Shown piece by piece: positions 1-19,941 of a stretch of DNA of 64,000 nucleotides. Source of the stretch: Oscheius dolichura (Eukaryota; Nematoda; Chromadorea; Rhabditida; Rhabditidae); assembly GCA_932521035.1 (NCBI GenBank), contig OW051494.1, forward strand, positions 6,124,001 to 6,188,000, read 5' to 3'. Made by a program: the position numbers and the translations under genes. A model generated the notes under the pieces. That model made no database searches, had not been told where the DNA came from, and saw nothing but the letters and a program-made list of their open reading frames with translations. Every line of letters starts with the position of its first letter. The first letter of the stretch is position 1.

Positions 1-274
1 CTTTTGGTCTCCGGGATATGATGGCGCCTCAGGAAATTTATCGGAATTCAGTGGTAGGACATGCACCTGGAACTATCCAATAGCATACCCCGTAATGTTC
101 CCCTTACTTTTTTTATATGTCTTCTGCTTAGTTTAACACAACCTCCTACAACCTCTCTGGCTTGGGACAAGCGGACACCGACGCGAGGATGACTCTCATT
201 CCGATAACGGGTGAATCCGACAGCGGCACTTATCCGTGAGCAATAGACTGACCCCATTTATGGCTACCATTCAG

Positions 275-446
275 GATAAGTTCACTGACAAACCTGAAAA
301 AGGTCAACGGCTTCCTCAACAACAACAATATCACGTCGTTCCAACTCCAGTTGATTATCCCCGATAACTATCAGGGCGATCCATCATTCTTTTTCTGGTA
401 TTTCATTGAGCCCTTACCAGCAACTCCGCCTACGGCTACTGCATAA
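275..446 (+). CDS. 3'-terminal exon of an unrecognised upstream gene (partial)
   Basis: A 3' splice-site-like ATTCAG at 269-274 is followed by an open frame of 57 codons that ends in TAA at 444-446. It reads through an Asn-rich stretch (GFLNNNN), then QLIIPDNYQGD and FFFWYFIEP, and closes with a Thr/Pro/Ala tail. The mixed hydrophobic/acidic content looks coding, but I do not recognise the family. The first 60 bases contain another open stretch (WSPGYDG) that could be an earlier exon, but I could not join the two frames with confidence. The rest of the gene would lie before the window. Confidence 0.3.
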
Positions 447-976
447 AGGAAATACCATAAATGTTATCACTGTCGTTATTCTCAAAGATCTCCCGAGAGA
501 GGGTGGGAGGGGGGATAAAAAGATGGTAAGATGCTTTGTCCGACTAATTGTGTTTTCCCTCGTAATTGTGGTCTCGTCATTTAATTGCGAGGCTCCTATT
601 TTATCCCCGTCCCCTCTTCGAAGACGTGTCTGCCCGGTAACCATGAGAACGGCTTGCTCAAGTAGAAAGGGGGAGACACGCGACATTGCCGTCCCCAAGG
701 AGCTTCGAGCCACCTGTTAGTAGCACTCCAATCAGCCATTCCATAAGGGCAACGGGCTCACCTGGCCCAATCAGCCGGTCTCGTAAAAACGGCCGGCAAT
801 TAGAACCGAAGGGGGCCGGGAGGTTGTCCCCGCCCCTCCGGTGCAGCTTCCGGTCCTCTGCCCCTATTTGCGGTGCCTTTTCCCACCCTCGTTTGTCAGT
901 CGAGCCATCACTTCCCACGGCATCTCCTCGTCTAATTGCCGAATTTCACAAAAATCATCTCCAGGGTGGCCATGTG
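447..976. other. Intergenic stretch upstream of the Ly6-like gene
   Basis: About 530 bases between the stop of the upstream exon and the ATG of the Ly6-like gene. It should hold the 3' UTR of the first and the promoter of the second. I see no RNA gene, clear repeat or further exon. Confidence 0.5.
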
Positions 977-2290
977 ATGTTGCTGCTGGTCCTCTCCCTG
1001 GTGGCCGTCTCTCGCGCATCCTACCACGAAGACTTCCTCCAGCCGCCGCGATCCACCTGCTACAGGTACTCGTCCTCCTCCTCCTCCTCCATCCTCCCAG
1101 TTGTGCCAATTTCGCCTATCTGACCATCTGGCACAAGCTGATGCACCACTACTTCCCGCCGAAGAACTTCACCGACGACTGCTGGCATCCGGGCAGCACG
1201 GCCGAGAAGATCGAGACGGTGCCCTGCTCGTCGGCCTGCTTCACCCTCGTCGAGCGCATCGATCAGTACGACTGTGAGTCACCTGTCTTACTGTAGCCAT
1301 CATCAGTATGAATAGCAGATCAGGCCATTGAAATACGATGTTTACCTGGGATTGGGCAAGGGGCAGGGGGCTAGCCGTCGCCCGTTTTAATTTGAGAGCC
1401 TTCGGAGTACAAATGGCCGTCACGGACACCGCCTAATGAGGCGCGCACTTTAACTCGCCAGCAGGTGCCTATATCTCTATCTCTCTAATCCTTTGTCCTC
1501 CTCGCAGTCCCCAGCGTCTCATGTGGAGCAGTCATTAGTAGTCTCTATGCATATATCCGGCTCCTGAATTTTCAATTAGGGGCCACGTCCTCGCCCTTCC
1601 AACTTTTGAGATGTTCCAAAGCGTAATAATCATCTCTCCCCCTCTGTTTTCCATTATGTCGAATGGGCTGTGAAAGGGAATCCAAATGACATACGAGCAT
1701 GTCAACGCGCTTTATGGTCGTCTTTTCGACGTTTCCGAGCCATTGCATCTTTTGGACATGAGCAGGGGGCACCGTTGAATACAAGGGGGCGACAATAGCC
1801 GTTTCAGATCCCTCCCCGCCGGAATATTCCGGGGTTCTCCGTGGCTGTGTGGATCGGCTCTTGCTATTCGGGGTCGACGACGACATCCGCAATGTCTACG
1901 CGGCCAACACGGTGACCTGTCGTCAGACGGAACGTAAGCTGCTCCGCCTCTTCCCGCTCTCGGCCGACAGCCCCTCGGTGAGCCTCTTATAAATATAGAG
2001 CGCGCCTAATTTATGGGACTGATAATGTCTGCGCATAACTTACCTGCTACCTGGCATGTAAGCACGTAGAGAAGATTTATGCCCATAGCCAGGGACACAA
2101 TATATTTCCATTGAATCTCTCGCTCGGAAATGCAGTAGGGGATTCATAATAGATTTGGGCTCTCTTTCAGGTGACATTCTGCTCGTGTACTGGCGAGAGA
2201 TGTAACGATCAGGAGATGTTTCTGTCGTCCGGCTCCTCGTACGGGTATCTTCCTTTGGTGGCCGCAGTGCTTCTTCTTCTCCTCCTGTGA
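977..2290 (+). CDS. Ly6/uPAR (three-finger) GPI-anchored-type protein, 4 exons
   Basis: Exons 977-1065, 1101-1273, 1808-1977 and 2171-2290 join in frame to give 183 residues. Residues 1-14 are a signal peptide (MLLLVLSLVAVSRA). The mature part opens with the CYSC typical of Ly6 domains, has spaced Cys including TVPCSSACFT and RGCVDRL, and ends with CSCTGERCND, the C-x-C-...-CN closure of three-finger proteins. A Ser/Gly-rich linker and a Leu-only tail directly before the stop look like a GPI-attachment signal. The pattern resembles nematode ODR-2/HOT-type Ly6 proteins, which act at neuronal and other cell surfaces. The first intron is only 35 nt. Family is well supported; ortholog and function are not. 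Confidence 0.85.
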
Positions 2291-2666
2291 TACTTTGAGC
2301 ATTTCATCAATACACATGCTTTTACCCATCACTCATGGCAAACGGTGCGAAGCGACACCAATTCAATGTGCCGTATTCAGTTTCAACGTCGATAATGAAG
2401 TGCGGAGAGCGACGAGGGCAGAACCCGTAATTATATTAGAAGGGAAAGGTAATGAAGGTACCACGTCAAAACAACGGATTCCATAGATACGAAGTTACCT
2501 AATCAAATAGGTTGCAATCCATACTTACTGTTGCTCTGGGTGTGTAATAACACCGTACAGTCTGACATTTTATTATAAAACTCTCATAGAATACAATTTT
2601 TCGAATTATTTTGTACATAAAGCAAGTATAGTTAGATCATTAGAGGTGTTTCTAGCGAAAGTATTG
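2291..2666. other. Convergent 3' intergenic region
   Basis: Tail-to-tail gap between the Ly6-like gene (+) and the 5-phosphatase gene (-). Base composition changes from GC-richer to AT-rich here. No gene or repeat seen. Confidence 0.5.
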
Positions 2667-4219
2667 TTAAGAAGTATCCGTTACTAGAAAAGTTTTTGAA
2701 AGCCCGATAAGACAGCCGCGATAGTTGCTAAAGTAGCCGAGACGATACTGTCCTGGTGGCACATTGATGAATTCGCACACGTAATATTTTTCCTCATTGT
2801 ATGGCTGTTCATAACAGGTGGCCACCCAGACCCATTTAAAAGCAGAAGTGCAATCCAAGATAGCGGCCTGAAGATATATTACTTGCTAAGAAATATAAAA
2901 AATACTCACGGGAAATAATCCGACCCAATCCATATAGCTGCCACCTTTACGCCAGTAATCATCTTTGAATTGAAAACGACCGACAATCGGTACGGCAGAG
3001 TACCAGGTAGGTATTTTCTCAAAGACAACATCACATTCTACCTGACCAATAACCTTTTCAAGCTAAATGTGTTACTATTTTCAATATAATGGTGCAAACC
3101 TGTACGGTATGAACGCCCATTACTGGAAGGTGATCACTAGATTGAACATCATCTAATGATACATAGTTTTCTGGCCGTATCGAGTCACCCTAATTTATGT
3201 AAATGCAAAACCTACGAAAGGGGGTACTAACTTTATAAAGTATTCTATCACACCACGAGGGCGCCCGTTTCAGATCGTAATCAGTTGTGCCAATTTTAAT
3301 CCTAGAAGATTTGAGCTCGGACATTTATTAAAATTACCTGTAAGTGGGATTGAACGCTATGGGCGCTTCCTTGTATCCTTGAAATGCACTTCCGTTGTAT
3401 AGAGCCTTTCCCAATTGATCATGTTTCTCTGAGTGTCATAATATGGAAAAAATGAGACAGACGTACCTAGGAGTTCATTAATCCTGCTGTTTAGAACTTT
3501 TTTCTGGACTTCAAATGGGTCCATTTCTACCCGAAAGTTCAAATCTCCTATCCAGAATATACCTCTGAAGAGGATAAATAACTACTGATCTAACGTACTT
3601 TACAGTATTGTCCTCTTCAAATGAACAAATTCGGTTAGAGTGAAACTGTTGAATCCGCTTTTCGTAGGCGGCTACGTCATGGACAAAATGGCTGACAACA
3701 AAAACTAGGGAATCGTTACTCTGTGCTTGTTTACGATTTAGTAAACCGAAACCTTACCCTTAAAGAAATCCGAAGGCCTATCGATCCTTTATGTCCTGTT
3801 AAGCCACCTAACGTGTTCCTTCCGAAACGATAATCAATTCTTTGAACCTGTGGTACTAAGGACTTCATCCAGAAAACTAGAATCTGGTTTGTCGCCTGAT
3901 ATGATTTTGTGAGAAGAACAAGGCTTGATCTAAGTATAGATTATGGAATGAAAATGATTTTCCTGCCTCATAGTAACCCAATCCGTAATTAGTTGTCTCC
4001 ATGTACATATGGGCCGACCCAGAGTTTCGGCATGTGCTACTTCCTGGTCAACGTAACAGTTCAGATATAAAGAAAACTGACTTGCATTCCTACAACTAAA
4101 ACATCGGCTTTCGCCTTATCAACATGGCTTAGCATTGCTTCCACAGCTTCTTCGCTGGCTTGTCTCATGGCAACATTGAACGTTATTGTACATATCCTCC
4201 AAATTGGATGATGAGCCAT
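2667..4219 (-). CDS. Inositol polyphosphate 5-phosphatase with C-terminal SKICH domain (INPP5K-like)
   Basis: Reading the minus strand with 37-50 nt introns gives a 5-phosphatase catalytic core followed by a SKICH domain. Seen in order: VVGMQEV (start of the fold), LGGLTGHKGSIGLRISL, SHFVHD, the catalytic GDLNFRVEMDPF, APIAFNPTYR, APSWCDRILYK and SDHLPVMG. After these comes a SKICH-type segment with GRFQFKDDYW and YRLGYFSNYRG. This order matches vertebrate INPP5K/INPP5J and the C. elegans CIL-1 group, which remove the 5-phosphate from phosphoinositides at membranes. All core motifs are intact. The join around 3,930-4,030 between the first two exons and the core could not be fully resolved. 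The ATG at 4,219 lies 3 nt after a TAG acceptor, and the MATH-BTB gene ends 313 nt upstream on the same strand, so the two may be co-transcribed. Confidence 0.85.
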
Positions 4220-4531
4220 CCACTAGTTTTAAAAAAAATGAAACACTATGTATTTCAATAAATAAAGAAAAATATGGAAAACCTTTCTTGTTGAAGGTAG
4301 AAAGAAAAAAAGTTCAAAATATTTATTGACAAATGGTATTATTAACAATATACATTTCTACAGATGATACTGGTTTTCAATGAATTTTCCATGTGCGAAG
4401 AGGGTTGTCAACAAAATAATTTTTAGTAACTCATGCCATCATGAATTCATATCATACGACCCGCGACAAATCAACGCTAAAACATATAACAGAAAAACTT
4501 GTAGAACTACGTAGAAAAAGATAATATGAAA

Positions 4532-6144
4532 TTATTTTGTAAACAGTGTTCGACGCATTCGTTTCCGCGCAGGCCCAGAATTTTTTAGACTCTCGTCATC
4601 ATAGTCAACAGACGGTGAAACCAAGACAGCTTCTAGTAACTCCGTGGCTAAGTCATGACGATCCTTAACGATGGTACAAATGTATACATGCAAATCAAAT
4701 GACTTACTCTTTTTAAATTTTTCCACTCGCATGTTTTTATCACATTTTTATGATTATGTGTAAGGAATCGTATTACAGCGTTTTTCAGATACTGAGCCGA
4801 GTACATGTCCGAGAAAATGGCAATATTTGTAATGTTCTTCAAGTTTATTGTTCCAGCGATAATCCGCTCGCATTGTTCCTTGAGAATAAGTACTTCGTAT
4901 TTATCGGCTGAAATTGGAAATGCATAAATATAGTAATTATCACATACCAACTGCTAAGACGTCTTCAATGTAGCTAGAATTTTCTAATGAATCTGTACTG
5001 CCTGTATACATAAACTCAACCATTGCTCTTACCTAAAATATCAAATCATTTATAACAACATTCAATAACTGACAGATTCGTACTTTGCATCCTGTATATT
5101 TACCTCACCATCGCGTGCTTCTGTCATTGATTCATTACTAAACATTGCATTGAATATAGGTGAATGCTGTCCCAAAATACATCGGTGGGCTTTGATGCAC
5201 TTCCCACCAACCTTGAAGCCATTAAACCGAGTAAAAGTTAAATAAACAGAGATACCTTTATCTCACAATCGGTGAATAATTCTCTTTCCCACATTTTGCG
5301 ATTATTTTCACGAATGCTTATTTCCAGATTTTCTTCGGAATCTTCTAAGTTGCAGTCTTCTTCTTCGGCGGGTTCGACAGATATTTTAGAACCGGGTGGG
5401 AAGTATTCTACCTAGAACAATGATACACCGATTAGAGGTTGTAAAAGGAACCAACCTCACAAATTAACAAAAGGGAGCCATCGGCTCGAAGAGCACCAGT
5501 CATTTTTTCACGCGAAACCTGGAATTTCCCTCGACCTTGTTGATTGGTAAAATCCTTTGTATCTCGACACACACTTATTCTGGCCCCATTTGCGTCCAAG
5601 GCATATATTTGAAACTCTGTCATAATCGGATCTTCTCCTCTCTTAAATACTAAACATTAGGCAATAAAAACTCGTTTACTTGTAGTCCAACTTGCCGCAG
5701 AAAAAATGATACGTTATTATTGTCTTCCTCTCTTTTACCATTAGGGTAGACATGAAGTTCCCAGCACACAGTGGGCGCCTGAATATGATAAATTATATAC
5801 TGATAAGAGATATGCTCACCTGTGGAACACTAAACTGGCGACTAATTAAATTTTGGCCATTTTTAAATAGTTTCATCAGTTTCTCAAACTGAAAATTATG
5901 TTATTTTATGCATAGAAAACAAGCAGTGCCTGATCAATTTTCCACTCCAATTTAGTAGATAACGCTACTACTTTAGTTGCCTGTTTTGACACTACTTCCA
6001 ATTTCCGTGGTTGATTAGGAGAAGCGTCATCTGAACCTAAAATATATTTGACATTCTGCTACTTTACAAAGAAGATTAATTGTAGAAAATACCTCGCATA
6101 TATGGACGGCCACCCAACTGAGCTGAATTACCACGTCCAGCCAT
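4532..6144 (-). CDS. MATH-BTB protein (SPOP/BATH family), Cullin-3 substrate adaptor type
   Basis: Minus-strand exons give a protein starting MAGRGNSAQLGGR. A MATH domain follows (TKLEWKIDQFEKL ... CWELHVYPNGK ... FQVSREKM ... LLLICEVEYF), then a BTB domain (LFTDCEIKVGGK, KAHRCILGQHSPIFNAMF, VRAMVEFMYTG). Next is a BACK-like helix region (VADKYEVLILKEQCERII, SAQYLKNAVIRFL). The C-terminus is basic (ARKRMRRTLF), a likely nuclear signal. This is the SPOP/BATH layout: MATH binds substrates and BTB binds CUL3 to build a ubiquitin ligase. All exon joins use short introns. A minus-strand AATAAA near 4,322 lies about 100 nt before the acceptor of the next gene (the 5-phosphatase), as in nematode operons. 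Which bath gene it matches cannot be told. Confidence 0.88.
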
Positions 6145-7113
6145 TCTTTTTTTTTGTTATTCAAGCAACAGCTTACCACTTATGTTGATACCTAAATAGC
6201 GTATTATCAACTACAATAGATGAAAATGTAGAAGCCAATCTAAAACATTTTGTAGTATAACGTTGCTGGCAGTCGATATATAGAAGCTTTATGAAAGGTT
6301 GCACTAGTTCACCGCCTACTATTTCATTTTATTTCCATTATTATTTTACTCTCTATATTCTTTACCTATGGGTAATGTTTACGGAAACAATGGATATAAA
6401 CAAAACAAGCATTATCAAACATTCGGAATCCATTTTAAAATCATTGATTCAGTCTTTAGATCATTTTTACGCGCTTCCACTGCCTGCAATACTACTACAA
6501 AATGCACATGGATACTAATGTACTTTTTAGAGCTTTCCAGCCGGTACAAATGAAGTGCCAAGTATAACAAAAGGGTGATTTTGACAGAGGGGTAAAACCA
6601 GCTGATTAAAGGGGGGCGGAGCTGAAGAAGAGGTTGGGGGCATAGGAGTCTAATGGTCCCGCCGCGATACGCTCTATTTTCGATTTGAACGAGGCCCCCG
6701 ACACATTTTCTCTCCGACTCTGGTCCCTTCATCTTCTGGCATTCTTTTCATTCGGCATTCTACAAAATTTTATTCAATATATTCTTCCAATTCTTGCAAA
6801 AAGAAAGAGGCAGTGAAGCCATAAAACGCGTTAGATTTGAACTGGAAAAAGCGCGCCGCACGCTTCCTCACACTCACTCCTCTTTTTGGAACACTTCATT
6901 GTCTCTCACATTCGAATTTGTTTTCTTTGCTGTTTCTGAATGAACTTTCTTTTTTCTTGATTTCTTTTTGATTGAACTGATAAAACAACATATTGATTTA
7001 TCACGCTTCAGATTTTTTTCTCGTTGACCTATTTTTGATTAACCAATGTTTTTTTAGAGAACAATCAACTTGAAACGCTTTCGTTTTCCGCGTTGTAAAA
7101 GTTGAGCGTAAAA
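6145..7113. promoter_or_regulatory. Divergent promoter region between MATH-BTB (-) and PRPF8 (+)
   Basis: A 969-base gap between two divergent ATGs, so it probably carries both promoters. It contains a GC-rich island around 6,600-6,730 in otherwise AT-rich sequence and a pyrimidine-rich patch at 6,855-6,960. Short open frames at 6,291-6,732 look random. No defined element recognised. Confidence 0.4.
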
Positions 7114-15753
<8,640 letters not shown>

Positions 15754-16005
15754 AGACGTTGTTGAGTTTGTAATTTGTTCTCATTCATGTTATATTGTTG
15801 TCACTTTCGATACTCCTTTATAGTAGTCTACACATTTCGGTTTAGTAATTATACGCGTTTATTTCCATCCCAGAGTTTTAGTGATATCTCGCTCTTCCTC
15901 TCATGTTTATAAATAAATTTAATATGTAATATGTTCTTCTTTTGTCTTCCGGTTTCGTCTGGAGCTACTCCTTGTTGGTTCGCAGCATTACTAATATCTT
16001 TACAG
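15754..16005 (+). promoter_or_regulatory. Intercistronic region PRPF8-WDR48
   Basis: An AATAAA at 15,912-15,917 lies 88 nt before a 3' splice site (CTTTACAG ending at 16,005) that directly abuts the WDR48 ATG. This spacing is what nematode operons show between the upstream poly(A) site and the trans-splice acceptor of the next gene. Inference only; no SL sequence can be seen in genomic DNA. Confidence 0.5.
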
Positions 16006-19000
16006 ATGGATAAAGGGCTTCTTCCAAACACTCAATGTAATCTTGACAAGCCAATAGCGAAGAAAAAGGTTGTAGTGTTGTAGACCCATAGAAACTTGCT
16101 TATAGCTATCATTTATCATCCGAGATGAGCAGGAATATCGACATCGTTCGGCAGTCTCAGCATTACAGTTTGATCCACTAACTAATAGGCTGTTCACTGC
16201 TGGCAGTGATACAATTATTCGACTTTGGAAAGTTCCAAGTTCAGCTAAAGTGAGTGTGTCAGCAAACTTTGAACTACATTGCTAGGAAACTTCTCCATCT
16301 AAAGAAATGCCTAAGCAAAAAGGACGCGAGAAAGCTATTTTTCTTCAATCTATGGAGCATCACACCGATTGGATAAACGATATGATATTGTGTGGAGGCG
16401 GTCGATTTTGTCAGTTTCTCCGCAAATCCCAAGTAATTGTAATTATAGTATTATCCGCATCCAATGATTCTACAATTAAAGTTTGGAATGCATCAAAGAC
16501 ATTTTGCATGTCAACTCTGAGAACGCATACAGTATGTCGGAATGTTATAGGTAATGCTATTTAGGATTACGTAAGTTGTATGGCGTATGCGAGAGACGTC
16601 GAGAAAGCTGTAAGTGCTGGTTTTGATCAGCATATATTTATGTGGGATATTGCAACATTGACAAAGCTGACAGCTACAAACAATACTGTAACGAGTTAGT
16701 TTTACAGTAGATAAACTGATGTTAGAAGCAGCATTAGTGTACCAATTTTTTACTTATAGCAACCTCACTTCAAGGGAGCAAAGCCAGTATTTATTCCATC
16801 GCTATGAATGAATGTGGCACAATATGTTGTGCTGGATCTACAGAAAAGGTCATTCGAGTGTGGGATCCTCGCACATGTCAGAAAATTATGAAATTACGAG
16901 GTCACACTGATAATATTAGGGCCATTATTTTAAACTACGATGGAACTAAGGTATGTGCTTGCGTGGAAATAATATCTTGAAAGTGTATATCTGCAAGCAG
17001 TGACGCTACTGTTAGATTGTGGGATTTGGGACAGCAACGTATAGTAGCTACATGTATTGCTCATCAAGAAGGAGTCTGGACGCTGCAGGCAGTATATTCC
17101 GTCTTTTTATGATGTCAACTTTAGGCTAATGCGGCCTTTTCTCATGTGTACAGCGCTGGTCGAGATAAACGAGTATTATGCACACCTGTCAATGATTTTT
17201 CCGCAAGTACACAAATTCTTGAAGAAAGCGCTCCTGTAAAGAAGGTTTTCTAAAATCCTTCATAAGTTTTAATGGCAATTTTAGATTCTTCTTCAAGAAC
17301 CTGACAGACCTTCATACCTCTGGACTGCAACATGGAATTCCGATGTTAAACGGTTTTACTTTTTTTCTTTGCATTAAAGGAACCCACAGGGACTCCCGGA
17401 TTATCCCTAGGATTGGGACAACAGGACCTTGACTAACAGAAAAAGGCTTACAGTCTTTTAGAGTTCTGGAGGGAGAGGCAAATGTTTACCGGCCTATTTT
17501 TTGGTGTCAGTCGGTAGAGGAGGCAGACGGATAAGGACGTGTTAACAGGACTGTCCTCATGTATTTGTCTCTGTCTCTAGAGCTCTAACAATCTGTAAGC
17601 CTTTTTCTGTTAGTCAAGGTCCTGTTGTCACAATCCTAGGGATTAACCCATTTTTACCGAGAATTCAGAATTCTGTCAAAAAAGTTTTTTGTCGGGAAAA
17701 CACTTTTCTAGGGGTAATCATACTTGATAAACACGAATCCGCTGTTAGTTTGGCCTATTCCCTCATTTTCCCCAATTTTTGGACAATTTTCATTATAAAG
17801 GGGCCGCATGACCGAAAGAATTAGCGCGCGGAAGGTCGCGGGACCGGATACACCTCGAGGATCCCAACCCGCGACCTTCCGCGTGTAATTTTTCTATGCT
17901 ACTCGGCCATGTGACCCAAGGTACGGAAAATTGTCCAAAAAACGGGGAAACCGGCGGAAATGGACCAAATTGACGACGGATTCGTGTTTATCAGGTACGG
18001 TTACCCCTAGAAAAGTGTTTTCCTTGACAAAAATTTTTTTGGCCCGACAAAAATCACCACAGGGGGGACCAAGGCAAAAAACGACCATATATGGACCAGC
18101 CGGCGCGAATGGGTTAACCGGGAGTTCCTGTGGGTTCCTTTAATGGGACTGTCAGGGACCTTATTTGATTACGGTAGGCGCGCGATCGAAATTGCACGAA
18201 TTCGTAATATTTTTACGGAATGTGTCATCATAGACGTTCAGAAAATGTCAAAAAACGAAAAAAATTCAAAAATTCGTGTTCCGCCAAAGCGCGCCAAAGG
18301 CGGAGGACGCTAGCTAGTTCAGTCGTTGCAGGACCCGCTACCGAAAAAAAAGGTCCCTGACAGTCCCTTTAACTCTTTTCAGATGGAGTATCCCCAATAC
18401 ATCACAGTTGACGGTATCCGAACAACCAAGAGACGGTACAAATAGAGTAAGGGATGAATTCACTACGTCTTCATCGGTAAATGTAAATAAAGTTCCGGAT
18501 TTGTTTATACCGGGTAAGTTTTTAACGTTGTCCAATATCGGTTACACTCAAAATGAACATTGCATTTGCTTGCAATAGTTTGGTATCTAAAACTGATATG
18601 ATTAATCATTACAGGTGCTCCTTCTATTAAAAAATATGCTGTCCTCAACGATAAGCGGCATGTTGTTACCCGTGATTCTGAAGGAACGGTTTCATTGTAC
18701 GATGTTCTAGCTAGTAAAAAGGTTAGTAAATTTTTTTGTGGTATGGCCTTTTTAGATTCGTGACTACGGAAATCGACAATTGGAGGATGTGGTTGGTGAA
18801 AACTTTCGCAAAGTCTTTGTACCTAGCTGGTTTACAGTTGATTTTAAAAGCGGCGTTAGTTTGGCTTGTTAAACTATTTTACTTCCACAGATGTTACAAA
18901 TAACACTAGACGAATCAGATGTCTTTTCTGCATGGTTGTCAGCTAAAGACGCTAGCATTGGTGATACTGAAAAGAAAGGTAAAGCAGCTAAGAACAAAGA

Positions 19001-19684
19001 ATTTTTCATCTTAGTTAATTACGGCGGAATGATGCTTAGATCGCTTTTTGAGCGGTGGCCACGATGTCAAATGAGTATTGAAGGAAGTGAAACTGCAGAG
19101 GCTACGGCTGATTATATTCCTATACCTGGTCATACACCGTTGATTATTTGGTATTGCGTACCGTAATTATGCAAAACAAATTTCAGTGAGGGGAATGGCC
19201 GGCCCCTATTTCGACTATTGGTTAAAGATGCTATTAATGAAGTTGAATCAGCATTGCTAACTGAAACACTACCCAATTGGGTCACTGAAGTCGTTGAGCG
19301 CACAAACTTACCGAAATTTTCTAAAATGCCTTTTTATCTCTTACCTCATCCTGCAATGGGGATAAAACAAGTAAAGAAGTAAGTTCTTTGCTAGTATGAT
19401 AATATAATTTTAATAGAGACCGGCTTTCCGCTACCGAAATGCTTCAAGTCAGAAAAGTTATGGAGCATGTATATGAGAAGATTTTAAATGCGGCGGCAGA
19501 GACTTCCGCGTCAGGCTCTACCGAACCATCAATGGCTGTTACGATTCCACCTAATCTTGAACAAAAATTGGAACTATGGTGCAATGATCAAAAACTTGAT
19601 CCAGAAATGGATTTACGAACAGTAAAACATTTTGTGTGGAAATCGCCTGGAGAGTTAAGTCTGTATTATAAGTCGAATAAGTAA
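16006..19684 (+). CDS. wdr-48: WD repeat-containing protein 48 (WDR48/UAF1)
   Basis: WDR48/UAF1 is the WD-repeat activator of the deubiquitinases USP1, USP12 and USP46. The joined exons begin [10 protein letters not shown], then [21 protein letters not shown] run of WD repeats follows: [63 protein letters not shown] and [15 protein letters not shown]. The C-terminal half has the conserved DUF3337 region ([52 protein letters not shown]). Length and order match the family. Introns are short except one of about 1 kb (17,352-18,382) inside the WD part, which holds a nest of foldback elements. The join across it is exact, giving DVKRWSIPN. Second gene of the candidate PRPF8 operon. Confidence 0.93.
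17404..17642. mobile_element. Nested foldback element B with about 50-bp TIRs
   Basis: The left arm 17,404-17,453 and right arm 17,593-17,642 are near-perfect inverted repeats (TCCCTAGGATTG then ACAACAGGACCTTGACTAAC). The flanks are ATTA on the left and TTAA on the right, so a TTAA duplication with decay is likely. The spacer is about 140 nt and non-coding. Inserted inside element A, immediately next to element D. Confidence 0.7.
17647..18113. mobile_element. Nested foldback element D, TTAA-CCC...GGG-TTAA
   Basis: Flanked by TTAA at 17,643-17,646 and 18,114-18,117, with ends CCCATT and AATGGG. Long imperfect inverted arms run from about 17,690-17,800 and 17,925-18,035 (for example ACACTTTTCTAGGGGTAA against its complement). 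A central GC-rich hairpin CGCGGAAGGTCGCGGG pairs with its complement near 17,867. TTAA targets with CCC-starting ends are the hallmark of piggyBac-type elements. There is no transposase, so this would be a non-autonomous derivative. Confidence 0.65.
18144..18368. mobile_element. TTAA-flanked MITE C, tandem to element A
   Basis: Terminal inverted repeats GGGACTGTCAGGGACCTT on the left and the complement on the right. TTAA stands at 18,140-18,143 (shared with element A) and 18,369-18,372. About 225 nt, non-coding, ending a few bases before the intron's TTTTCAG acceptor. Confidence 0.6.
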
Positions 19685-19941
19685 GATCCTCTCTTCTTAT
19701 ACATTCATTTCATACATGTACAGATTTTAGCATATTTTTAATTTAAAATTTTGACTATTTTCATAAAGATAAATATAAGCTTCCGAATGTTAGCTTTAAT
19801 AAAACTGCGGGTCCTCGATTTCTTTTGTTTCGGCAGAAATGTTTCCTTCCCCTATTATTTTCTTGTTCTCTATACATTTCCATAACACCGGAATAGAAAA
19901 TTCGATTGCAGGTAATTCCTTTGGCAATTGCTCCAGATAAC
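19685..19941 (+). promoter_or_regulatory. Intercistronic region WDR48-PSMD5
   Basis: AATAAA at 19,798-19,803 is followed 108 nt later by a GATTGCAG acceptor ending at 19,911. The PSMD5 ATG lies at 19,942. This is the same layout as the PRPF8-WDR48 gap. Confidence 0.45.

Larger units (their letters stand above)
17378..18139. mobile_element. Outer TTAA-flanked inverted-repeat element (A) in a WDR48 intron
   Basis: TTAA at 17,374-17,377 and at 18,140-18,143 flank a roughly 22-24 bp terminal inverted repeat, AGGAACCCACAGGGACTCCC on the left, with one mismatch on the right. The arms are separated only by the inner elements B and D, so without them A would be an almost perfect short palindrome around TTAA. 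No coding capacity. Confidence 0.65.

Noticed and set aside
3730-3766. Apparent frameshift in the 5-phosphatase between ISLR and SHFVHD
   Set aside because: Using the earlier acceptor after AAGCACAG gives a 37-nt intron and restores frame (ISLR/SNDSLVFV).
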